NCBI GenBank assembly: GCA_016716565.1
Contig: JADJWC010000002.1
Span: forward strand, 558,001-622,000
Direction of reading: 5' to 3'
Length of the DNA: 64,000 nucleotides
Source of the DNA: a bacterium
GTDB lineage: Bacteria > Bacteroidota > Ignavibacteria > Ignavibacteriales > Ignavibacteriaceae
Both the position numbers and the translations under genes were made by a program. Numbering within the stretch: the stretch's first letter is position 1; the number at the start of each line of letters is the position of its first letter. Below, piece by piece: positions 8,741 to 16,514 of the stretch. The notes under the pieces were generated by a model that made no database searches, was not told the origin of the DNA, and was given only the letters and a program-made list of their open reading frames with translations.

Positions 8741-9017
8741 TAAAATTGGTTGCTAAGGGTTAATTTTAGGTTTCTTAGTAAATCAAAATTTGTGCTACAA
8801 ATATAACATACTAAAAATGAATAAAAAGCTTGCGAATAATCTATTTTTCATTATTTTATTGAAGGCCTGAGAGTTGTCCCGTTTAAGTCAAAATTACCAA
8901 TGGGGGGATGATTGATATAGTTGTATGCAATCTCACAATATATGCTATATGTCAAGCCAGCAACTGAGAGAAAAGAATTTACTCTAATACTGAAATAAAG
9001 GTTTCGTCAACTAAAAA

Positions 9018-10382
9018 TTATTTTGCGAACTCATCAAGAAAATATGCTGAGCTTAATATTCCCAGATGAAAATGATTCAGGTTAAAATGTTCATTCGGTG
9101 AATGAAGGTTTTCAGTATTTAGTCCCATCCCCATAAGTACTGGTGATGCTTTCAATTTTTTCGCAAACGAAACAACAATTGGTATTGAACCGCCTTCTCT
9201 CATAAATACTGTCTTCTTTCCAAAAACTTTTGCTAATGCACTTGCTGCTGCCTGTGTCGCTTTATCATCGAGTGAAGTAGCTATCGGATAAGCACCATGT
9301 AAATCTTTTATTTCCATTGTAACAGATTTTGGTGCAATTTTTTTCATATAGGATGTAAAGAGTTTTCCTATTTTTTTAGGATCCTGATTCGGAACAAGAC
9401 GCATACTAATCTTAGCAGTAGCTTTTGAAGGAAGTACAGTTTTAGCACCTTCGCCGGTGAATCCTCCGAAAATTCCGTTGCAATCTAATGTCGGTCTTGC
9501 CCAAACTCTTTCGAGAGTTGAGAAGCCCTTTTCACCTTTTAGTTCTTTAACACCGAGAGTCTTTGCGTATTGCTTTTCTGAGAATGGCAGTCTCTTAAAA
9601 TTATCTCTTTCTTTTTTAGTAAGATTAACAACGTCCTTATAAAAACCGGGAATTTTTATTTTGCCATTACCATCCTTTAGTTTCGAAATCATTTCCGCGA
9701 GGACATTAATAGGATTATCAACTCCGCCACCGAATGTTCCTGAATGTAAATCTCTGTTCGGACCGGTAACAACAACTTCCATATAACATAATCCTCTTAA
9801 TCCATAAGTCAGCGTTGGTATTCCGGGTCCGTAAAGAGAAGTATCCGAAATCATAACTGCATCGCATTTAAGCATTTCCTGGTTTTTATTTACGAACTCA
9901 TCGAGATTTCCACTTCCGATTTCTTCTTCACCTTCTATAATAAATTTAACATTCAAAGGAAGTTTGCCGATAGTTTTAAAATAAGCTTCAACACTTTTAA
10001 TGTGCATGTACATCTGACCTTTATCATCTGTTGCACCGCGAGCGAAAATATTTTCACCTTTAATTGTTGGTTCAAATGGAGGAGAATCCCACAGATTAAT
10101 CGGATCAACAGGCTGAACATCATAATGTCCGTAAACTAAAACTGTTGGTTTTCCCGGAGCATGAAGCCAATCGGCATATACCAACGGATGACCTTTTGTT
10201 TCGATAACTTTTACATTTTCCATCCCGGCTTCTGTGAGTTTATCAGCAACAAACTGTGCCGCTGTGTTCATATCAGTTTTATTTTCAGCAAGTGTGCTGA
10301 TGCTTGGAATTCTTAAAAAGTTTTTCAACTCATCAACGTATTTCTGCTTGTTTGAATTAATATAACCAACTACATTTTCCAT
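9018..10382 (-). CDS. M20-family dipeptidase
   Basis: A zinc di-metallopeptidase of the M20/CNDP type, expected to cleave dipeptides in the cytoplasm. The 454-residue protein has LVYGHYDVQP with metal His86 and Asp88. GATDDKGQM supplies bridging Asp119, and EGEEEIGSG supplies catalytic and metal glutamates at about 153-154. HSGTFGG begins the dimerisation insert, and HSPNEHF near the C-terminus provides the last metal histidine. No signal peptide is present. It follows the exported propeller-like gene by 11 bases on the same strand, so they may be transcribed together. Substrate preference cannot be told from sequence. Confidence 0.93.
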   Translation of the reverse strand: MENVVGYINSNKQKYVDELKNFLRIPSISTLAENKTDMNTAAQFVADKLTEAGMENVKVIETKGHPLVYADWLHAPGKPTVLVYGHYDVQPVDPINLWDSPPFEPTIKGENIFARGATDDKGQMYMHIKSVEAYFKTIGKLPLNVKFIIEGEEEIGSGNLDEFVNKNQEMLKCDAVMISDTSLYGPGIPTLTYGLRGLCYMEVVVTGPNRDLHSGTFGGGVDNPINVLAEMISKLKDGNGKIKIPGFYKDVVNLTKKERDNFKRLPFSEKQYAKTLGVKELKGEKGFSTLERVWARPTLDCNGIFGGFTGEGAKTVLPSKATAKISMRLVPNQDPKKIGKLFTSYMKKIAPKSVTMEIKDLHGAYPIATSLDDKATQAAASALAKVFGKKTVFMREGGSIPIVVSFAKKLKASPVLMGMGLNTENLHSPNEHFNLNHFHLGILSSAYFLDEFAK

Positions 10383-10393
10383 TTTATCACTCC

Positions 10394-11440
10394 TTATTTT
10401 TGTTCTATCTCAAACTTATGAATAATGGGAATAAAGTTTTTAAAGTTATTAACTGTCATTTCATCAAGATCTTTCAAAATTTCATTTGGTGGTATAAAGA
10501 AAGTGTGCCACGGATCGTCAACCAGAAAAAGAAATTTTTCAGAAGTAATTGTGATTGATTCAAGTGAGCCAACATATTCCAGACTATCATAGCTGGGAAT
10601 CACAGTTTTCATCTCAAAAAAATCCAAATCAATTATGTTAAAATATTCATCCAGAAGCAATTTAAAAACTTTCCTGTGATTCCTGTCAATCCCCAAAAGT
10701 GAATAATTTTCATCCGAGTACAGCCCACAGACAGTAGAAATATTGAGAGTATCAGTAGAAATTTCTTTCACAATTGTCAATGAATTCTTGTCAGCAATTT
10801 TTATCAATGTATGATCGCTGAATTCTCCAGGACTCATCTGATCATTTTCGAGACCGAGATAAAAATAATTTTCATCCGAAGTTAATCCTTCATAGCCAAC
10901 ATTTGGCTGCAGTTTATTATTAAACACATTTTCCGGTGTGAACTGAACTATTTCAAGAGTCACTATTGTATCACGCAAAATATCATTATTTAAAAACTTT
11001 AATTTGCAGATGTTGTGATACTTTAAATGCTCGTTTCCGTTTCCTTCAATCGTTAAATATACCTCGCCTGTGTACCTGTCATAAAAAATTTCCTCGAAAT
11101 CCCATTTTGGATAATTAGCCAGCATTTCATTTGCTTGATCACTAAATTTAATTTCAGAAAAGCTGAAGAGAGTATCCTGCTTAATCCTGAATCTATGAAT
11201 CTTTCCAACATCATCTGCAAGTAGAAACTCTTTCTCATCATCTCTTTCTGAAATTAAAGTAATCCCGGAAGTCTGAGATGTTTTGTACTCATTATTTTTC
11301 AGCCATCGTGGATAATATTCAGCCGGATGAATTTCTAATTGCTTGCTATTCCCATCCGAAGAAATTGAAAAAAACAGGATGAACGATGCGGAGATCAGTA
11401 TTAATATTGGAGCAGTTATAACAACAAATGAATTTTTCAT
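10394..11440 (-). CDS. Exported/anchored beta-propeller-like protein (SdiA-regulated/phytase-like)
   Basis: 348 residues with one N-terminal membrane segment (SFVVITAPILILISASFILF), a signal anchor, and then a soluble domain rich in beta strands. The repeating pattern of short strands with NVGYEGLTSDENYFYLGLE and GLYSDENYSLLGIDRNHRK resembles propeller proteins of the SdiA-regulated or esterase-like phytase group, where an EGL motif is usual. I see no catalytic residues that would settle an activity. No lipobox or T9SS sorting domain is present. It starts 52 bases from the divergent LptF gene. Confidence 0.55.
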   Translation of the reverse strand: MKNSFVVITAPILILISASFILFFSISSDGNSKQLEIHPAEYYPRWLKNNEYKTSQTSGITLISERDDEKEFLLADDVGKIHRFRIKQDTLFSFSEIKFSDQANEMLANYPKWDFEEIFYDRYTGEVYLTIEGNGNEHLKYHNICKLKFLNNDILRDTIVTLEIVQFTPENVFNNKLQPNVGYEGLTSDENYFYLGLENDQMSPGEFSDHTLIKIADKNSLTIVKEISTDTLNISTVCGLYSDENYSLLGIDRNHRKVFKLLLDEYFNIIDLDFFEMKTVIPSYDSLEYVGSLESITITSEKFLFLVDDPWHTFFIPPNEILKDLDEMTVNNFKNFIPIIHKFEIEQK

Positions 11441-11527
11441 ATCTGGGTTAGAAATATATGAAACAAATCATATCAGTGTATACTGATTATCTTGTTAAAC
11501 TTGGCAGGCTTGAGTATTTTTCTTTTG

Positions 11528-12901
11528 ATGATTGCGCACAGATATATACTTAAAGCCCATTTTATTCCTTTTATTTTTTCTACGCTTACTTTGATGGGCA
11601 TATTCCTTCTTCAGTTCATGATGAAATTTGCCGATCGTCTCGTCGGAAAGGGGCTTGACACCTGGTTAATCATTCAGCTGATTGTTTTCAATTTGTCCTG
11701 GATGCTTGTGCTAGTTATACCGATGGCTACACTTGTTGCAACTTTAATGGCGTACGGAAATTTCTCACAGAACAATGAGATTACGATATTAAAATCATCC
11801 GGTGTTAGTCTTTATAAAATGATGAGAGCACCGTTTTTAGCAAGCATCGTATTAGCATTTTTGTTGTTTTTGTTTAACGATCAGGTTTTGCCTGATGCAA
11901 ATCATCAGGCAAGAATTCTTATGTCGGATATTTCCCAGCAGAAGCCGACACTTTCACTTGAGCCAGGATTCTTTTCACAGGAAGTTTCCAAGTATGCGAT
12001 CCTTGTAAGAGAAATAAATTCACAAACGAATGAGCTAAGCGGTGTAACTATTTACGATTATACAACTCCTGCAAAAATCAATGTTGTAACAGCCAACAAA
12101 GGAAAAATTTATTTTACTGCTGATCAAAAAAATCTTGTTATGGATCTATGGAGCGGTGAAATCCACGAAGCAGATGTAAAGGAAACAGGACTTTACAGAA
12201 AACTTATCTTCGACAAGCACAGAATTGTAATGGATGGTTCCCAATTTACTTTCCACCAATCGCAGGGCGGGATAAGAGGAGAAAGAGAACTCGGTGTTGA
12301 TACAATGGTTGCAATCGTTGACAACTTCAGAGCAGAAAGAAATCAGCAGTTAAAATTCTTAAAATCTGAAACAGATAATTATTTATTCACAAAAAAGTCG
12401 AAGAAGTTTTCATACAGCAACCCTGCACCGGAAGTACGCGAACATCTGGTTTATGCAAGAGTGCTCGATAAAATAAGAACAGCAAAAAATAATATCACTT
12501 CTAAAGCCAGAAGTATTGAATTCACCGACAGAGAAATTGAAAAATATGAAGTGGAGATTTATAAAAAATATTCTATCCCCGCGGCGTGCATCGTTTTCAT
12601 TTTGATTGGTGCACCGCTGGGAGTTATGGTTAGAAAAGGCGGGTTTGGTGTGGCTGCAAGCATCAGCTTACTATTTTTCCTTATCTATTGGGCTTTCCTG
12701 ATCGGTGGAGAAAAACTTGCTGAGCGAGGTTTCTTCTCTCCGTTTATAGGAATGTGGGCAGCAAATTTTCTGCTTGGTTTCCTTGGGATTGTACTCACAG
12801 TAAAAACTAATCGAGAGACAGTTACGATCAAATTCACTTTGCTGAAAAAATTAATTCCAAAAAGACTACGACAGTTGCAGGAACCAGATGAAAATTATTG
12901 A
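11528..12901 (+). CDS. lptF: LptF/LptG (YjgP/YjgQ) family permease, first copy
   Basis: LptF and LptG form the inner-membrane channel that, with the LptB ATPase, extracts LPS and pushes it to the outer membrane. The protein has two or three N-terminal membrane helices, a large periplasmic beta-jellyroll insert (about 110-330) and C-terminal helices with PAACIVFILIGAPLGVMVRK. An upstream TTG at 11492 would add 12 residues. I prefer the ATG at 11528, which yields the usual short opening MIAHRYILKAHF. The last 14 bases overlap the second permease. Naming as F rather than G rests only on order. Confidence 0.88.
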   Translation: MIAHRYILKAHFIPFIFSTLTLMGIFLLQFMMKFADRLVGKGLDTWLIIQLIVFNLSWMLVLVIPMATLVATLMAYGNFSQNNEITILKSSGVSLYKMMRAPFLASIVLAFLLFLFNDQVLPDANHQARILMSDISQQKPTLSLEPGFFSQEVSKYAILVREINSQTNELSGVTIYDYTTPAKINVVTANKGKIYFTADQKNLVMDLWSGEIHEADVKETGLYRKLIFDKHRIVMDGSQFTFHQSQGGIRGERELGVDTMVAIVDNFRAERNQQLKFLKSETDNYLFTKKSKKFSYSNPAPEVREHLVYARVLDKIRTAKNNITSKARSIEFTDREIEKYEVEIYKKYSIPAACIVFILIGAPLGVMVRKGGFGVAASISLLFFLIYWAFLIGGEKLAERGFFSPFIGMWAANFLLGFLGIVLTVKTNRETVTIKFTLLKKLIPKRLRQLQEPDENY

Positions 12902-13970
12902 CCGGTATTTAATCAAACAATTCCTGCTGACTGTTTTCTTTGCACTGCTTGCATTCATCCTGATTTTTTTAGTGATAGATGCAATGGAGAACCTCGATGA
13001 TTTCATTGATCAGAATGTGCCGTGGGTAAACATCCTTCATTATTACGTGGTGTTCACTCCTGAAATAATAAAACTGATAACACCCGTCGCAGTTCTCTTC
13101 GGTGCTTTATTCACAGCAGGGAAAGCATCACAGCTAAGCGAGCTCACTGCAATCAGGGCAAGCGGGGTTAGTCTTTACAGGTTTATGGCGCCGTTCGTAG
13201 TCACTGCCCTGCTGATAAGTTTCATTTCACTTTACTTCGGCGGATACATTGTCCCGATGGCAAACAAAACAAAAGTTTATATTGAGCAGACATATCTTAA
13301 AAAAGGATTAGTGTTTACAGGAAGCAATATTTATTTCCAGGACAGCAAAGCGCGAATCGTAAGCATCTCTTACTTCGACAGCAATCTCAACTGGGCGAAC
13401 AGAGTTAGCATACAGGAATTTAATGAAGCCAATCTTACTGAAATGATTCAGCGGATTGATGCACAGAAACTTGAATATGATTCACTCAGCGGAGTGTGGA
13501 TTGCAAAACAGGGAGTTAAAAGAATTTTTACTGACAGAACCGAAACAGCCAGTTATTTCGACAGCTTAAAACTATCGAACCTGCATTTCAAACCGGTTGA
13601 CCTCACAAAGAAACAGCAGAAGCCTGTGGAGATGAATTTAAGCGAACTATCAGACCTGATTGATTCACAGAAAAGAGCAGGAACAAATCCAATTGTTGCA
13701 CAGATTGAATACCACTCGCGGTTTGCTTTTGCAATGACGAACGTAATAATTGTTCTCTTCGGACTACCAATATCTGCCAACAAAAGAAAAAGCGGTGTTG
13801 CTGTACAGGTTGGAATAAATATACTCATCGCATTTATCTATCTTGTCTTTATGAAAGTAAGTCAGGCATTTGGCAAGAATGGTGCGCTCGATCCAGTTTT
13901 AACTGCGTGGTTTGCAAACCTGATTTTTGTTGCAGGAACCTTCATCACCCTGCCGAGGATGAAGTACTGA
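12888..13970 (+). CDS. lptG: LptF/LptG (YjgP/YjgQ) family permease, second copy
   Basis: Partner subunit of the LPS export permease. It begins MKIIDRYLIKQFLLTVFF, the family's standard start, followed by helices at about 12-35, 60-85 and 100-125. A periplasmic domain lies at about 130-260, and C-terminal helices include MTNVIIVLFGLPISANKRK. At 360 residues it is the usual length, while its partner is about 100 longer because of a larger periplasmic insert. The start ATG lies 14 bases inside the upstream gene, with GGAACCAG just ahead as a plausible ribosome binding site. It ends 20 bases before the sorting-domain remnant on the other strand. Confidence 0.88.
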   Translation: MKIIDRYLIKQFLLTVFFALLAFILIFLVIDAMENLDDFIDQNVPWVNILHYYVVFTPEIIKLITPVAVLFGALFTAGKASQLSELTAIRASGVSLYRFMAPFVVTALLISFISLYFGGYIVPMANKTKVYIEQTYLKKGLVFTGSNIYFQDSKARIVSISYFDSNLNWANRVSIQEFNEANLTEMIQRIDAQKLEYDSLSGVWIAKQGVKRIFTDRTETASYFDSLKLSNLHFKPVDLTKKQQKPVEMNLSELSDLIDSQKRAGTNPIVAQIEYHSRFAFAMTNVIIVLFGLPISANKRKSGVAVQVGINILIAFIYLVFMKVSQAFGKNGALDPVLTAWFANLIFVAGTFITLPRMKY

Positions 13971-13989
13971 ATTATTTATTCTAATTAAA

Positions 13990-14118
13990 TCAAATCATCT
14001 TTCTGGTCTGAACAAATTCTCCTGCTATCAATTGATAGAAATACACTCCGATTGGCAGTTGCTGTGCATTCCAGTTTAACTCATAATTGCCCACTGATTT
14101 TTCTTCATCCAGTACTCT
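13990..14118 (-). pseudogene. Broken T9SS sorting-domain remnant (3' end of a lost cargo gene)
   Basis: On the minus strand a 42-codon open stretch after an in-frame TGA reads DEEKSVGNYELNWNAQQLP and then IGVYFYQLIAGEFVQTRKMI before a stop. This is the last third of a T9SS type-A sorting domain, which elsewhere in this window ends LPSGVYFYQL...KKMLLLK. The NYPNPFNPST beginning, all of the cargo domain and the final LLK are missing. It lies only 11 bases downstream of the BRO-family gene. This suggests that the 5' part of the cargo gene was replaced or deleted. No start codon serves it. Confidence 0.8.
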
Positions 14119-14129
14119 TCATTTCTTGT

Positions 14130-14972
14130 TTAATTTTTTCTTCTCGACTGGTTGTTGTAAAAGTTATCACCCGTAACAACGCTTTTACCAGTTTTTTGTT
14201 CAAGTGCTTTCCTGGCATCTTTAGCAATCTTTCCGCCTTTCTTCGCGGGGGGTTTATTAGCTTCAAATCCTTGTGCTTTTTCACTTTCCGCAATTTGTCT
14301 CGTTGAAAGTTCAGCGAGTGCGGTGAATATCAGCTCGGCTTCACTCATATGATCACGAAGGTTTTGAGACTTTAATCTCTTTAAGTTCTTATGTTCTTTT
14401 ACAGTCAGTTCGCTCCATTCTTTATGGATAATATTTGTTAGTATAGCGAACTCATCTTCTTTTTCTACTCCGTGTTTGCCCCAATAGTCAGTAAGCTTGT
14501 TTCTCGTCTCCTGACCCAACATTCTCTGCTGAATCCACTTTTCGCTTCTTCCTTTTTTCTGCCAGTACTCACGAGAACGATTCAGGGCAATTTCAGGATT
14601 GTTCATTTCTTCCATTCGCTCATAACCAACTCTTGCAAGCCATAGTTTTATTGGTTCGGCTTTTTTACTTGGCACAGATTGAACGAGCCGAAGTATGGTT
14701 TCTACATCAGCCACATCGGTCAGGTATCGTTTGCCATCTGCCGCTAATAATTTCAGTTTGTCACAGTTTGTGACAATCTCACTTCCTTCCTTTTTCAGAC
14801 GATTTTTTAACGTAGTCCAATAACTTTGTGCTTTTTTAAAATCTATCTGACCGGTTAAAGCTGCAACAATATCAATTACAGAAAAATACCAGATTTCTTT
14901 TTCTTCATCGTAATGTCGTCGAATTCTGAAAGTTTCAAATATTACGAGTGATTTTTCGTTTTTTGCTTCCAT
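14130..14972 (-). CDS. BRO-family (Bro-N) protein, phage-type
   Basis: 280 residues. The N-terminal part (about 8-115) is a Bro-N domain: FETFRIRRHYDEEKEIWYFS, VIDIVAALTG, and KRYLTDVADVETILRLVQSV. Bro-N domains are DNA-binding modules frequent in phage antirepressors. The C-terminal part has a Lys/Arg-rich helical region and ends KKGGKIAKDARKALEQKTGK then VVTGDNF, a tail common to chromosomal BRO-type proteins. No ribosome binding site is evident. The gene sits beside a truncated sorting-domain remnant, with no integrase or other phage gene near, so it looks like an isolated passenger. Function in this host is unknown. Confidence 0.82.
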   Translation of the reverse strand: MEAKNEKSLVIFETFRIRRHYDEEKEIWYFSVIDIVAALTGQIDFKKAQSYWTTLKNRLKKEGSEIVTNCDKLKLLAADGKRYLTDVADVETILRLVQSVPSKKAEPIKLWLARVGYERMEEMNNPEIALNRSREYWQKKGRSEKWIQQRMLGQETRNKLTDYWGKHGVEKEDEFAILTNIIHKEWSELTVKEHKNLKRLKSQNLRDHMSEAELIFTALAELSTRQIAESEKAQGFEANKPPAKKGGKIAKDARKALEQKTGKSVVTGDNFYNNQSRRKN

Positions 14973-15080
14973 AAAATTCTAAAAATTATTAAGATTAGAA
15001 ATTGAATAACACTTACCTAAGAAGAAAATGTAAACTTGACTGCAAGTTAAGTTATAAAAAATAAAACCTCAATCTGCTTA

Positions 15081-15111
15081 AAATAAAAAATCCCGGGTCA
15101 TCACTCCGGGG
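15081..15111 (-). terminator. Intrinsic terminator after the BNR-repeat cargo gene
   Basis: The minus strand has CCCGG, an eight-to-nine-base loop, then CCGGG followed by ATTTTTTATTTT. It lies about 25 bases past the stop codon of the gene at 15137-16438. Confidence 0.85.
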
Positions 15112-15136
15112 CAGATTAAAAAATAATATTTTTGAG

Positions 15137-16438
15137 TTACTTCAATAATAACATATTCTTCGTGTTCACATAAGCTTGTCCTGAGCCTGTCGAAGGATCA
15201 ACTGCTCTCAATTGATAGAAATACACCCCGCTCGGTAATGATGCTGCATTAAACTCAACTTCACACCTCCCTGCTGGTTTGTATTCATCAACAAGTGTTG
15301 CAATTTCATTTCCCAAAACATCAAACACATTTAGAGTAATCTCACTGCTTACTGGTAATTGATAACTGATTACCGTGCTTGGGTTGAATGGATTTGGGTA
15401 GTTCTGCTCAAGAATAAATTCTGTTGGTTGAATTAGTTCATCTTTTACGGAAGTAATTTCACTTAATGGTCTTCGCCAAACTCCACCTGAATGTAATGTT
15501 CCACTGAAAGCATTATTGCCAATAGTTGCGAAGGAAGCTACCCATTTGTCAGGAGGTAAACCTTCGTTTATTGATATCCAGCTTGTACCAACATCAGTAG
15601 AAAGAAATACCAGACCATCATTACTATTCTCGTTAATTGACCCTGCAAAGATATTTGTCCCAATTATGCCAAAAGACATGATACGATATTGTAGTGGCCA
15701 TGAATTAACTTGAGTCCAGGTATTGCCATAATCAGTAGAACGTAAAATAATTGAACCATCACCTGAAAATGTACTTTGCCCACAAACACATAAAGGTCCA
15801 CCACTTCCAGGTTCTGTACTCACCTGATTCCAGCTTATTCCATTGTTAGTAGAAAGATAGATGCTCCCATGGCAAGTTGTATCACAAATACTGACACCAG
15901 CACAAAGATTAGTTCCGCCTGTTCCATTGGGGATTGTAACAATAGCATTGACATTTCTATTAGGTGGGAAACCATTGTTAATTGGAATCCAGGTTATTCC
16001 GTTATCATCAGAGCGATATACACCACCTTCAGTACCAGGATAAGTTGACGAAGCACCAGCGAAGAGACTTGTTCCACTAATTGTAAAACAAGTGATTGTT
16101 GTATCAATAGGTAATGATTTAATTAATGCCCAGCTTAAACCGTTATCGGTGGAACGAAAAACCCCGCCAAATAAAGTACTTGCATATAAATATGTTCCAC
16201 AAACAAATAATGAAAAGATACAGGTGTTCGTAAGACCATAGTTTATTTGAGCCCAACTTTGACCTCCATCACTTGACAAAAACACTCCTTCTTGACACCC
16301 TCCGGCAAACAGATTTGTGTCACTAACTGTAAGTGTAATCACACCTACCGAGTCCAGGCCATTGGTTTGCACCCATTGTGCAAAACTTAAATGCGCTGCC
16401 AGAAAAAGAAACAAAGAAATTTGTATTAATTTTTTCAA
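15137..16438 (-). CDS. Secreted BNR/Asp-box repeat protein with T9SS sorting domain
   Basis: 433 residues. Residues 1-20 (KKLIQISLFLFLAAHLSFAQ) are a signal peptide. The body holds at least six Asp-box-type repeats of the form S-x-D-x-G-x-S/T-W (SSDGGQSW, RSTDNGLSW, RSDDNGITW, LSTNNGISW, RSTDYGNTW, LSTDVGTSW), as in sialidase/Ycf48-like propellers. The last 85 residues form a T9SS type-A sorting domain starting NYPNPFNPSTVISYQLP. Near its end an extra segment VDPSTGSGQA interrupts the usual strand, encoded by an interspersed repeat at 15173-15199. The protein is expected on the cell surface. Catalytic residues of a true sialidase are not apparent. Confidence 0.9.
   Translation of the reverse strand: MKKLIQISLFLFLAAHLSFAQWVQTNGLDSVGVITLTVSDTNLFAGGCQEGVFLSSDGGQSWAQINYGLTNTCIFSLFVCGTYLYASTLFGGVFRSTDNGLSWALIKSLPIDTTITCFTISGTSLFAGASSTYPGTEGGVYRSDDNGITWIPINNGFPPNRNVNAIVTIPNGTGGTNLCAGVSICDTTCHGSIYLSTNNGISWNQVSTEPGSGGPLCVCGQSTFSGDGSIILRSTDYGNTWTQVNSWPLQYRIMSFGIIGTNIFAGSINENSNDGLVFLSTDVGTSWISINEGLPPDKWVASFATIGNNAFSGTLHSGGVWRRPLSEITSVKDELIQPTEFILEQNYPNPFNPSTVISYQLPVSSEITLNVFDVLGNEIATLVDEYKPAGRCEVEFNAASLPSGVYFYQLRAVDPSTGSGQAYVNTKNMLLLK
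15173..15199 (-). repeat. Interspersed REP-like repeat inside a sorting-domain coding sequence
   Basis: The minus strand carries GATCCTTCGACAGGCTCAGG followed by ACAAGCT. Its core, TTCGACA...CAGGA, matches the arm of the palindromic element at 19856-19903. It is read in frame as DPSTGSGQA within the C-terminal sorting domain. Confidence 0.75.
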
Positions 16439-16514
16439 TGTAAAACTTCATTAAAATTTTTATGCGTACAAGAAATAATTTTTCCAATTCTAAATACTCT
16501 CTCCCAACTTCTGA

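Noticed and set aside
8741..9017. Possible cobalamin riboswitch near the adenosyltransferase
   Set aside because: No B12-box or matching stems are visible, and the gap lies upstream of YgfZ rather than next to the adenosyltransferase start.
14130..14972. Complete prophage at the BRO gene
   Set aside because: No integrase, terminase, capsid or attachment-site repeats lie near it; only the one gene is phage-like.
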